From Euryodendron excelsum (Eukaryota; Streptophyta; Magnoliopsida; Ericales; Pentaphylacaceae), in NCBI GenBank assembly GCA_033060915.1, contig CM065394.1, positions 26,225,001 through 26,289,000 of the forward strand: DNA of 64,000 bases, read 5' to 3'. Below, in pieces: positions 22,331-33,591 of this stretch (position 1 is its first letter; each line of letters starts with the position of its first letter). Below the pieces are notes generated by a model that did no database searches, was not told the DNA's origin, and saw nothing but the letters and a program-made list of their open reading frames with translations. The translations under genes were made by a program, and so were the position numbers.

Positions 22331-23150
22331 TTCATATAGAATTCAACACCAGAATAATGTGGTTGAATGAAAAATATTCACTTTAAAACAAAACAGTTAT
22401 TATGATGGCTCTTAATTATATAAATGTCATTGTTACATTATTCTGGTAGAATTTTTTCTAAAAAAATAGTATTTTTCTTAATTATGTAAATGTTGTTTAC
22501 TATGTAACCAACTAGGCAAGTTTAGTTAGCAGAGCCATTCCTCTTTTTTTTTTTTTTAGAGTTCAAGTATTGATCCACTGTTACCACTGTCAAGAATAGT
22601 CAAAATTTTGACTTTAGACAAGTTTGTAAACCCCATCAAAGTCTGTTTAGTTGAGAAGGATCGTAAAATATTAGTGTACTGTTTATGCAACATTGACGCT
22701 AATCCAAGTTTGAGCCCACTGGGTTGCATAAAGTATTCTTAAGAGGAATTATTGGTCACTTTAAAGGTAACTGTCTATCTAAGTGATCTATATCTTACTC
22801 AAGACTGGCGAATTGTTGGTTTTCGCCAGCCTTCAAAAAAGTATACTTACTAGGAGTGGATCCGAAGGACCTTCCTGGCATTGAATAGGTTCTCCCATAC
22901 CACTCATGAAAAAATAAAATTTTTTTGTTTATTATGCCATTTTTGTCGTGAGTTCTTATAATTAAATGTATATCATCTATTTTTATTATTATTTATGAAT
23001 AGGGACTTCTCACTGAACATTGCTACTGATATTAATTGTTTGGTTTTGTTAGTGACCTCCTACTTTGAGAGATTTCTTTCTCCAATTGACGATGTTAAGC
23101 ATGAATTAGTATCAATATTTACTATTTTCGATGAGTCCTCCTAGCATAAA
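22331..23150. other. Intergenic, no gene recognised
   Basis: AT-rich sequence with a T run at 22545-22557. No domain, RNA gene or paired repeat could be supported. Confidence 0.5.
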
Positions 23151-24350
23151 ACTTAAAAACTGAGCGATATTGTCCCAAGAGTAGGGCCATATGGTCTAAA
23201 TTCTTGAATGATCAACAGCCGCAAATGGACACAGGTATGAGCTTAATTCAGTGGTTGGAGGTCAATATTAAAATCCCCAGTTGATCTGATTGGGACAACA
23301 TTTCTTGGTTAATATTGTTCATTTCCACCATTGGTCCTTACAGAAAGATAGAAATACTCAAGTCATTGATAATATTCAGGCCCCAATGCACATTGTTGTT
23401 CGGTATATCATTAACTTTGCAAAGGAAATCAAGGATGCTTATAGTAATGAGATTGAGCATAATGAACCCAGATTACCAAGGTTATCAAGTGGTCTTTTCC
23501 TCCTGCAGGTATCCTAAAGCTCCATGTTGATGGCGGTGCTAAAGGTTGTCCAAAAACCATAGTTATCATACCTGAATCGGACATCAAACCGGTGATGTTA
23601 CCGATTCATGTTTCATTGATTCAACCGGTTCAACATATGTTATAAATTAAATGTATTGTATTTATTCATATATATTTTACCTTAAATATAATTTATATTG
23701 CAAAGTAAAACCCAAAGAATCAAGTGAAGTAGTGATAAATGTTGCTTAATTCTATCTTGACTTCCCAAGTTTAGCTCTTGGGAGCCACAAATATATTAAA
23801 TTTTTTAAAGAGATTTAAAAAGTCAAAACTGGTCAACGATTTTTTCCAAAACCGGCCAATCGGTTCACTGATTTTCAAAAAACAATCCAATTTCTGATTG
23901 AACCTGTTGAACCATTCAGCACAATTCTAATAACTATGCCAGGAAGAGCTGGATTTGGAGGTCTTTTTCATAATGACTAGGGTATTTGGAAGACACAGTT
24001 ATTGGAAGCATTGGTGTAGCTACTAGACTGGAGGCTGAGCTGTGGGGTCTGTCCAAAGGCCTATTCCTAATCAAGTTATATGATTTCAAGAATGTGCTTG
24101 TTGAGTCTGATTCCACTATTGCAATTAACTTGATCAATGGCGATGAGGAGGCAACAAATCAGCCGATGATTGAGAGCCCTTATCGAAGACTGCAAGTTCA
24201 TTATCAGAAGGCAAAGTTGCAGAATCTCTCATACTTCTAGACAAGGAAATGATTGTGCTGATTTCTTAGCTAATCTTGAGGTTGATTCTGTCCAAGTATT
24301 TGTCCATGTACTAAAATCGAAATATTCCAAAATGGTAAAATTTCTAAAAC
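23151..24350 (+). pseudogene. Second LINE 3' fragment with RNase H, plus strand, interrupted by a MITE
   Basis: Plus-strand blocks match the LINE at 2838-4070: CPKSRAIWSKFLND, DWDNISWLI, VVRYIINFAKEIKDA, NEPRLPRL, LKLHVDGGAKG. After the MITE the frame resumes with AGFGGLFHND, LEAELWGLSKGL, YDFKNVLVESDSTIAINLI, ALIEDCKFIIRR and CADFLANLEVD. It is an RVT_3-type RNase H with several frame changes and stops, so it is inactive. Its orientation is opposite to the first LINE. Confidence 0.8.
23558..23938. mobile_element. hAT-type MITE (381 bp) within the LINE RNase H
   Basis: Ends CATAGTTATCA and TAATAACTATG are inverted repeats. Flanks CCAAAAAC (23550-23557) and CCAGGAAG (23939-23946) are consistent with a decayed 8-bp duplication. 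Excising it restores the LINE reading frame. The TIR resembles that of the element at 41863-42460. Confidence 0.65.
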
Positions 24351-24659
24351 ATAAATAGACTAAAAGGTATGTGACTAAGAAATTATTAAACTTGGTTTAA
24401 TTTCCAACATAAATGAATAATACTAGAAAGAAAATGAAGATTATGGTAAAAATAACCAACAAATAAAATCAAATATGTACTAAAAGGCATAAATCAAGTA
24501 AAGGAATTGAGACAATATGAAGATGAATTACAATATAATAGAAATCAAAGAATTTTGAATTATTTTCCACGGCAGCTAATTCTGTTTTAAATTTAAAAAT
24601 TGCTCCTATATACTTCTCAATGTAGTCCTATGTAAATCCATCCTTTAAGGCATTATACG
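24351..24659. other. Intergenic, no gene recognised
   Basis: AT-rich sequence after the LINE fragment. Nothing further could be supported. Confidence 0.45.
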
Positions 24660-26370
24660 AGAAAAATTACTTTTTCATTATGGTGGTGGAGCGTGGTAGA
24701 AAAGCATGAACCTTCCTGCCAATAGGGGTGCGCATGGTTCATATCTAATTTAGAATCAAACCGATTTTATTCGGTTTCAAATTCTTGGACCTAGAACCGA
24801 ACAAAATTGGGGGGAAGTTGAGCCTCCCAACTATACCATTTGTCATGAGCGGTTCTCCCACCATATAAGCACTGAAAATGAAGAAAACCGTATGCCCTTC
24901 CTCCGCAAATATATGTTATTTTCTTTATGTTACACACACATTTTCTGAAATTGAAACAAACAAAAAAAAGTCCTTTTATCTATTTAATTATTTGTTTATA
25001 TTCTTCAACATGACAATGGAAATGAAAAGTTGAAAATCTTCCTCGATCATCATGACTACATTAGAGAAATAATTGTCAAAACAAATTTATTGAACATTTT
25101 CATTGGAAGTCCAAAAAGAAAAAAAAAAAAAAGTAACATTTCAATAGTTTTTTTTTTCCCCCTATTTAAAAAAAGGTCTTTTCTTTCTCCTCCTGCACTA
25201 TTTTCACCATCTTCATATCAAAAGACGAAGAAAAACCAAAGATCGCATTAGATCCAAAAATATATTTTACCTCCATTTTCTTTTCAATCAAATTTTAACA
25301 AAAACAGAATTATTTGCATGGGTATATTCTGTTTTCATGAATGTCCCATGAACAAGATGAATGTTTCCATGCATGAGTCATTCTTTAAGAAAAGTCTAGT
25401 AGTTTCCGACTCCGAGATTCAGGAGAGCCAATCCGACTGGAGTGTCAGGCATAAAATCAACTTGCAATATTAGAAACAACTGCAATTTGCATTACATTTA
25501 ATCCCAGATACCAGGTTACAGTGGTGACAGTTTATCGACAGATCGGTATCTGTCATCTGCTATTAAATTTTTGGATTCGGGATTCTAGAAAATAAAAACA
25601 ATTAATGTGCATAGTTACAACTTCATGTCATCCTAATCCCAAAATAAACAAGTTAATAACCCTAGCCTCTACTTTATTTTGGAGGTTACAAAACCTTTTT
25701 TAAAAAAAGAAAAAGAAAAAAAAAAGGGAGAAGGTATAAGGTATAAGGTTAAAGGTAAAATAAAGAAGTCCAATCAAATGAAAATAAGTTATACATACAA
25801 ACTGTAAACATGAATTTCACGGAATACCCAAAATCCAGAGTGGCTACAGCTACAAGTCTGACGATATATTTGTATGTATACACCATATATAATATCTATT
25901 GGGAATCAACTGCTTGAAGAATAATGACTCCACCACATAGTTCTTGATTTATAACTTTATATATACTAAGCTTAATTAATTACTAATAATATATATTTAT
26001 TATGCTTTACAAAAGCTAAACCTAGCTAGTTCGTTACTAATAAATCATAAGCTACATTTTGTGCAAACATTCTGGTTTTCATGCATGAAGCAAATGATAT
26101 GCACGGTCTAAAATGTGCATTACCAAAACCAAATACCTATAGCTAATAAATTTGGTCGGTGTTGAGAGTTTATATTGACGGTTAAAAGCTTGTTTAAGCT
26201 TACCTTTCTAAGGCCTCCTTCCTCCTACGCCAATCGAGCTGAAGAGAGAGATAGTTAAATATGTGTAAGACATTACATTATATATCTGCATATTGGAGTA
26301 CTAAAATGATCATAATATGTTTATAGTGTAAGTAATTAGTACAGGCCATATGGTCAGAAGATTTACTTTT
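24660..26370 (+). repeat. Tandem segmental duplication, copy 1
   Basis: Shares long blocks with 26371-28240, including TATTTAATTATTTGTTTAT, TTCTTCAACATGACAATG, CACCATCTTCATATCAAA, CAGACTCCGAGATTCA-like sequence and TTCTGGTTTTCATGCATGA. The offset is about 1709 bp near 25001 and about 2041 bp near 26062. No convincing ORF. A TAGGGGTGCGCATGGTTC motif at about 24724, present only here, looks like a hAT MITE end. Confidence 0.75.
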
Positions 26371-28240
26371 TTTAAGCAAGCCATTTTACACGGAAATTTA
26401 CTTTTTTTTGTCATGGTGGTCAGAATTCTTTGCTGCTGGTGTAAAAGCATGAACCTCACTACCTTGCAGGGGAAGTGGAGCCTCCCAATTACAGTACCCC
26501 TGGTCATGACTCATGAGGCAAGATCAATGGTGCCAAAAGAAGAAAATTGTATACCTTTCCTCCATAGATATATGTTTTTTTCTTCAAGTTAAGCAAACAT
26601 TTTCCTAAACAGAAACAAAAAAGAAGTTCACAATAAAAGGTTTTGCTTTGATTGAGAAATGTATATATGAGGCTGTTTCTCCTCTTATCTGTTTAATTAT
26701 TTGTTTATTTTCTTCAACATGACAATGTAAATGAAAATTTGGAAATCTTCCTTATCATCATTGCAATATTAGAAAAATAATTGGCAAAATGAATTTATTG
26801 AACCTTTTCATTTGCAGTCCAAAAAGAAACTGAAAAAGTATCATTTTAATAGACTTTTTTTTCCTCTCTAAAAAAAAAAAGTCATTTCTTTTTTCCTTTT
26901 TGTATTATTTTCACCATCTTCATATCAAAAAATGAAGAAAACCTGAGATGCCATGAGTACTATTACGATGTTTTACCTCCATTTTCTTTGCAATCAATTG
27001 AAACATACACAGAATTTGCATGGGAATATTCTGTTTTTCTATACATTAGCATGCAATGTCATGGTCCAATTAACAAGTTGAATGTTTCCATGTATGAGTT
27101 ATTGTTTAATAAAAGTATAGAATTTCAGACTCCGAGATTCAAGAGAGCCAATCCGATTGGAGTACTGTCAGGCATAAAATCATCAACTTGCAATATCAGA
27201 AACAACTGCAACTTGCATTACATTTAATCAGATATACCAGGTTAAATTGTTGACCTTTTGGCGACAGATTGGCATCTCATCATGCTGTTAAAGCTTTTGA
27301 TTCTTGAATTCTTGAAAATTGTACAATATCCATATTCACAACTTACCCTCTTGTTAATTTACTTCTCTAGTTAGATGCAAGTTAATCACCCTAGCCTCTA
27401 GTTTACTTTGGAGGTTTCAAAAAACTTTAAAAAGAAGAAGAAGAAGAAGAAGAAGAAGAAGAAGGTTAAAAGTAAAATAAATATGTAAAATGAAAATAAG
27501 TTATAATTTGCACATGAAATTCATGAAATATCACAGTATCCATAGTGGCTACATGTCCGTCGATATATATGTAGACACCGTATTTAATATCTATTGTGTA
27601 TTAATGTAGCTTGAAGAATAATGACTACACCACATAGTTCTTGATTATAATTATAACTTCTGCCAGAGTCCTCGGAGGCAAAAAAACAGCGGGTGGCTCT
27701 GGTCACACCTTGAAACTTGTCAACTCATAAATTGGTTTTAGAATATTTTTCATGGAATCAGTCTGTGCAAGACAGTGTAAATTACAGACCCAAAGTTTTG
27801 TATTAAAATTTGAGAAACTGTTCCAATATTTTTCTCTTCCCTCGGTGCATGGAGGGAAGAGAAGATGCTGAATTGAAGTCCCCTATACTTGCAGTGCTGG
27901 TTTTTCAACTCCTTCAACCGCCAAGTTATGGTGTACTTCTTTACATATAACCTTGTATATATACTACATTACATTTAGCCCATACTTACAACGCTCTATA
28001 TATACTAAGCCTAATTAATTACTAATAATACAGTTATTATACTTTACTTAAGGTAAACTTAGCTAGCTAGGTAGTTACTAATTAATCATAAGCTACATAT
28101 TGTGCAAACATTCTGGTTTTCATGCATGAAGCAAAGGATATGCACAGTGGTAAGACATAACATTATTATGTATCTGCATATTGGAGTACTAAAATGATCA
28201 TATGTTTATAATATAAGTAGATAGTACAGGGAATAAGGTA
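26371..28240 (+). repeat. Tandem segmental duplication, copy 2
   Basis: Homologous to copy 1 across its length and in the same orientation. It holds about 330 extra bases near 27655-27990 that copy 1 lacks, and an (AAG)n microsatellite at 27432-27463. It ends with TATCTGCATATTGGAGTAC and a stretch matching 26290-26360. No coding potential is apparent. It lies 2.8 kb upstream of the PRE start codon. Confidence 0.75.
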
Positions 28241-28981
28241 AGAAGATCGATATAGATCTTTCTTGGAGTCTCAAAAGCTCTTCTTCTGAGCTATTTCTGT
28301 GAGACCAGCCTGCTGGATTTACATGAAAATAAAACTAATAAGGGTTTCTCGTGACTTCAAGTTCAGCTTCGCTGTCCATTAAATCAAGGTCATGTGCCCC
28401 AAGATGCGCGCTGAACAATCCCATCTTTGATTTAATCCACAGGAGATTAGACCTCTATATTCTAACATTTGATCATTAATTAATCAAGTCTACTGTTTCT
28501 TAATTTCTTTCATTAATTTCAACAATTCGCAAAGTTTAATCTAGTAATGAACCCTTACTTTTTTTTCTGCCCAATTTATTCCTATGTGAATTACATGGAC
28601 TAATTGAGCTGGAAATAAATAAAAAAAATACATGAACAAACAAATTGACAATCTATTTGCATGTTAGGGGGAATCTGAAAACCTTTCAACGATTGGACTG
28701 ATCATAAACACGTGTTTATGATAAATCAGGTTATGGGTTTATTTTAAATATATTGACCTGCAAAACATCGCAAAGGTATCAGAAATACTGAATCAGCCTC
28801 TCAGAAACAGTATGATTGTCGCACATGACACACCATGTTATTGCGCCAACTAATTAGACTTTATACATATACATAGTAATATATAGTAACAAGATCCCGA
28901 GTTAGTATAATGCCTATAGATTAATTTCCAGGTCAGCATGTTAAGATCAAGGACGCTAAAAATCATATAACTATATAAGTA
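28241..28981. other. Intergenic; a GC-richer unexplained block at 28258-28460
   Basis: A stretch around 28340-28440 is less AT-rich than its surroundings and includes TTAAATCAA ... TTGATTTAA as an inverted repeat about 57 bp long overall. It has no ORF and matches no element I know. The rest is AT-rich. Confidence 0.4.
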
Positions 28982-29160
28982 GACTGATGCACTGACAAAT
29001 AATGCAAAATTTTTTTATATAAGGAGAACATCAAAGTACCATACGTATCTTTTAAAATTAAAGTATAACATAAAAAAGTAAGATTTATGGACACATATCG
29101 CATTCTAGTACTCACTTGTGCAAAAAAATTCTACATTATTAATGCATCCAAATTAAACTC
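28982..29160. mobile_element. MITE of 179 bp, Mutator-like, with a perfect 9-bp target duplication
   Basis: The left end GACTGATGCACTGACA and right end TGCATCCAAATTAAACTC are imperfect inverted repeats. It is flanked on both sides by ATATAAGTA (28973-28981 and 29161-29169). It belongs to the same family as 40425-40607. Confidence 0.8.
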
Positions 29161-29169
29161 ATATAAGTA

Positions 29170-30118
29170 ATATATAAAACAAAATAGTACTTAGGATTCC
29201 TCTTGTCATTCCGGTGATTAGATTTAATAATGCAGATCTAATGATAAGTAGCAAACCCATATTAGCAATGAACTTTTGCTACCTGCACTGCTACTACATT
29301 AGTACAGTACATTTTATCTATAACTTAAAAGGTGTTAGATCAGTCAAATGCTCCGGCTCCTTGCCAACCTTTCCCCCTCCCCTGTATTCCTTTTCTTCTT
29401 CTTCTTTTCTTCTGGCCTGGTCTATTTTGATTTTTCAATTCAGTGATGCCTTTCTCTGTATCTTTTTCTCATTAATGAATACTCTTCTCTTTGCTGATAA
29501 ATAAATAAATAAATAAAACTATAAGATAAAGCATGACAACAAATTTAAGAAAACACGAAGTTTCCTACTTGCTTGTGTCGTTTTGGAAACAAGATTTCAT
29601 TTTAAACCATGTTAAATTTAAGCGTTCTACAGTGATTTTTTTTTTTTTTTTGGATGTAAAATGACCAAATTTCACTTCCCGAATTAGTATATTCATTTGG
29701 AGTCTTTGAACAAGCGCTGGAAAACGTCTTAGTGTATAAGAAAATGAGAAGTTGAACACCTTTCTTTTATTTTGTTCATAAAATTTAATTTTTCTTCTTT
29801 TGTTTCAATGAAATGTAAGTTGTTCAACTAATTTCAAGCCAAGGTTTTCAAGTTCGTTAGCTGGATACAGATTCTCATTTGGCAAGTCAAACCTTTGCTA
29901 GCGAGTCAAACAAATAGTTCTAATTCAAATGATTGAACCTCAGCCTAACAAATACTTCCAGAAATTTCAATATACTTTTTAGCTAGTGAGAAATTATCCT
30001 AGGAGGCAAGACCATGCTGTGTGAAGTTTGACCAGTCAACAATCCAAACACCTCCTTGTGTAAGCCCTTATGTAGCTGGCTTCACTTGTCTCTAACATAA
30101 AGTCTGTGTGCTCCTGAT

Positions 30119-30158
<40 letters not shown>

Positions 30159-30740
30159 CTATATATACATACATATACACCTATATGCTCTCTCTTTCTA
30201 AAGAAACATACTAAGTGATACTACGTGATTGATGAATGAGGATGACTAACATTGATGCTGCTGCTTTTTTTTTTCGTTTTTGTTTGTCGCTTTCTTTCTA
30301 TTTTAGAAGTTCATATTTTTTTTTTCAAATTTAAACAGTTTCATTCTTAATAATAACAAAAATATTGAAGAAACAATTATAATAGTAAAATATTATTTTT
30401 TTTAAAAATTTGTATAAAAAAGTCAATAAAAATAATATAAGAGTGAAATTCTTTTAATTAATAATAATCATAATAAGTATTTTATTTTAAAATAAATAAT
30501 TTTCATTTCGATCATATCATTCGAATTATTCGGATCGTAAATGCTTTAGTTATATAAAATTACCATTCTAACAACAAGGGATTGCGTGTAGAATCTGACA
30601 CACCCACCAAGCCCTCGTTGCTGGCTTAACGACAAAGTACGTCTCTGTCTCTGTCTCTCTCTTTCTCTCTCTCAACATGGGAACACACAGAGGGAAGACA
30701 GTATGGCGTATGTCTAGAAACTTGATTCTCTCTCTCTCTC
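29170..30740. other. PRE upstream region, intergenic, with microsatellites
   Basis: AT-rich. It contains (AAAT)n at about 29496-29517, a T run at 29637-29651 and (CT)n followed by (AT)n at 30119-30155. No gene found. The last few hundred bases probably include the PRE promoter. Confidence 0.5.
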
Positions 30741-30751
30741 CAAAACCGTAA

Positions 30752-30759
30752 TATAAATA
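30752..30759 (+). promoter_or_regulatory. Putative TATA box of the PRE gene
   Basis: TATAAATA, 303 bases before the ATG at 31062. It is followed by C/T-rich tracts (CTCTCTCTCTCTCTC near 30838) typical of plant 5' UTR pyrimidine patches. The transcription start is probably near 30785. Confidence 0.5.
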
Positions 30760-31061
30760 CAACCTTTGCCCACCGCTTCCTCCCATGCAGTTGTCTTCTT
30801 GACTTCTTCGCCCACAACACCACTACTTGTGTTCTTGCTCTCTCTCTCTCTCAAAGCACCACTCTCTCTTTCTCCATAACTTTTTTCTGACCCTATACTT
30901 CTTTCGCTCCACTCTAACCTGTGTTAACCATTTTCCTGATAGCTCATTTTGTTCTCTGACAAATTTTATCGCATTTGTCTGTTGAGTTCCTCTCCTCCTT
31001 TTCTTAACTTGTGTCTGACATAAATATTAAGCTTATATATAGCTATTATCATATATAAAAC

Positions 31062-31718
31062 ATGTCTAGCCGAAGGTCGCGTTCAAGGCAATCAGGATCT
31101 TCAAGGATTACCGATGACCAGATCAACGAGCTCATTTCCAAGTTACAAGAAGTTCTTCCTGAGCTTCGCCATAGGCTCTCGGACAAGGTACTTTGGTTTG
31201 TAAGCACTTCTTTTCCTTCTATGTAAGATCATTAGGGTGTCCTCAGAAGCAAATTGCTCAAGAAAATATGACTTCTAGAGAGGGTTTTTGTGGCATACTT
31301 CCAAGTAATTTGTTAAGCAAAAAGTGAAGATTCAAGTTTACGAAATTATACAATGTGGATAAAAAATTCATTTTTGTTCAACTTATAGTCATCCATTTTT
31401 TTTTATAATTACTGGCACAAAATAAGAAAGAAAGTGATCTTAAAAACTATTCAAAAATAAAAATGCATATAGACATTCATTCATTTATGCCTTTGAATAT
31501 TATCCACGGATTTCTTTGCCTTAGTATATTCCAGAAATTTCTTTTCTGACTGCTTTGAAATTATGCAGGTTTCAGCTGCCAAGGTATTGCAGGAGACTTG
31601 CAACTACATAAGAAACTTGCACAGAGAGGTTGATGACTTAGGTGAGCGGCTGTCCGAGTTATTGGCAACTTCAGATAGCGCTCAAGCCGCCATGATTAGG
31701 AGCTTACTTATGCAATAG
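31062..31718 (+). CDS. PRE6: PRE/KIDARI-type atypical bHLH regulator (91 aa, two exons)
   Basis: Exon 1 is 31062-31187 and exon 2 is 31569-31718, joined in phase 0 by a GT-AG intron of 381 nt. The product starts [14 protein letters not shown], then helix 1 ([19 protein letters not shown]), a loop at LSDK, helix 2 ([19 protein letters not shown]) and a leucine-zipper-like tail (LGERLSELL), ending [12 protein letters not shown]. Length and both helices match the PRE family (about 92 aa). The conserved basic DNA-contact residues are absent, so it should act by dimerising with inhibitory HLH proteins; in Arabidopsis this family promotes brassinosteroid-, gibberellin- and light-dependent cell elongation. 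The C-terminal DSAQAA motif points to the PRE6/KIDARI branch. The start follows a long C/T-rich leader and is the only ATG in frame. Confidence 0.93.
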
Positions 31719-32785
31719 GCCTATGTAATAATTTTTTGTACTTTTCTTTCTCAGTCTAGGGTTTTGTCACTAGACCGGGGAATAATTTGCAATTTGGGTA
31801 ATGTAAGGCTGTGCTTAGTTAATTAAGCGATAATAAGAAGGAGTTCAATGCTCGCAGAGGTTCCTGTTTTGCAGATCAGTTTCAGTATGTTGAGTATAGC
31901 ATAGGATTTAACTTGTCCTCGAATGAATTTCTCTAGTGCAAACCTCTCAAAGATTACTTAATTTTCGGATTATATTGAATGGCACTGATTTTGTCACTTG
32001 AATAAAGTATAGCCCTGGTATTTGATTCTATTGAATTACATTCACAAAATGGATAATATGGTCAATCAATTAAAAACATCTATTGAAGAAGAAAGAAAAG
32101 ATAAACGTGGCCGTAGGGGCACTCTTGAACTTGACCTAGTGAGGCCAGACCTACAGTGTTATGCCCTCATACAAATGAAATAACCTCATACTTACCAAAT
32201 TTCAATCGAGCTTTCTGGAATAAAAATGGAATCTCTTATAGGTCTAACACAATTGGCTTTGCGTATGACAATAACGGTAATCTTGATCACAAAATCTCAT
32301 TTTCATTTTTCTTTCACTAAACTTAATCCTGTGAAATTAAAGTTTGTGTTTACTAAAAGACTTGCTAATATTCAACTTCAAGATTTGCACAGTGTACAGT
32401 TCTTGTGCCTTCCTGTCATGTTTCTTCTATATATATATATATATGTGTGTGTGTGTTTAGCACTTCAAGCTTTAGTGTGTTAACTAAACAAGAGTGTATA
32501 TATATATGAAAATACGATGACTTTGATGCATGGAATTAGAAGTGTGGTAGAAACAGCAACGATATAAGGAACTCAGATCGTTTAATAGTCATTTGAGATT
32601 CAAAGTTGGCTGCTGGACTCTGCGTTAGAGTACATTTTGCATACTTTGATCCCCATGTATAGGCAAGTGCTTCAAGCTGCAGCTTGCCAAACCAGGGTTA
32701 GATCCACTTCCAACTACAGTAATTTAGCGTCCTTGATCAGGGGTAACTCCAGTTCATCTGTTTACCATTCTTACAAATTAGTAAC
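31719..32785. other. PRE 3' UTR and intergenic
   Basis: The 3' UTR probably covers the first 200-300 bases, but no polyadenylation site can be fixed. An (AT)n/(GT)n microsatellite lies at 32428-32457. No other gene recognised. Confidence 0.5.
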
Positions 32786-33236
32786 CTAAATCTTGGGGTA
32801 ATTACACTTTAGCACCTTGTAATTTGAGTCAAAATCAGATGATCTTCTTGTGATATAAAATTGAACACATAACCACCCTGTGATTTGGACTTATCTGCAA
32901 AATGAATAGAAACCATTACATTTAACCAAAATTTTATTATAGAGGTATTTTTGTCATTTTATCTCAAAAAGACGATTTGGCCTTTTTGGGCCAAAATAAA
33001 AGGTTGTCTTTTGAGAGTTTTTATTATTATTATTTTATCAAAACATCTTTTTAATGTTCTAATCTGCAAATATAAAATGACAAAATTATCTCTATGATAG
33101 AATTTTCGTTAAATTCAACAGTTTTCATAAATTTTGCAAATAAGTCCAAAATACAGTAGAGTCTTGTGTTCATTTTTAAATCACAGGGAGGTCATCTGAT
33201 TTTGGCTCAAATCACAAGTGGATAAAGTATAATTAT

Positions 33237-33591
33237 TATTGGATAAAGAACAATTTATTCTATCAATTGGAGATAAAAAAAACACAATGAATCTTCATTA
33301 AAAAATCACTCAGTTACAGAGCACTCTATCTTTCTCTGCTACCCTCTTTTTCTCATTAATATATATTAAACACACAACCCAATGTCTATATTTATACCAC
33401 TTAAATGAAGAATCAAGAAGGTTGAGAATTCTTCGTTGGTCATCAATGGAGGATCACTATAGTAAACACGGCATACACTATTCTGATCCCCAGCTGTCTA
33501 AAGCTTCTTGATCCTTCTGCAATCTTTCATGGCTGCTCTGTCTTCAACTCTGGAGGCTTCTAAATCTTGGGCCAAGTTTACATATTCAACA
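33237..33591 (-). repeat. 3' LTR of the copia element
   Basis: Aligns with 38374-38725 throughout (CAATTTATTCTATCAATTGG, TTCGTTGGTCATCAATGG, CTTCAACTCTGGAGGCTTCT). It ends TTCAACA. The minus-strand polypurine tract AAAGGGGGA abuts it at 33592-33600. Confidence 0.9.
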
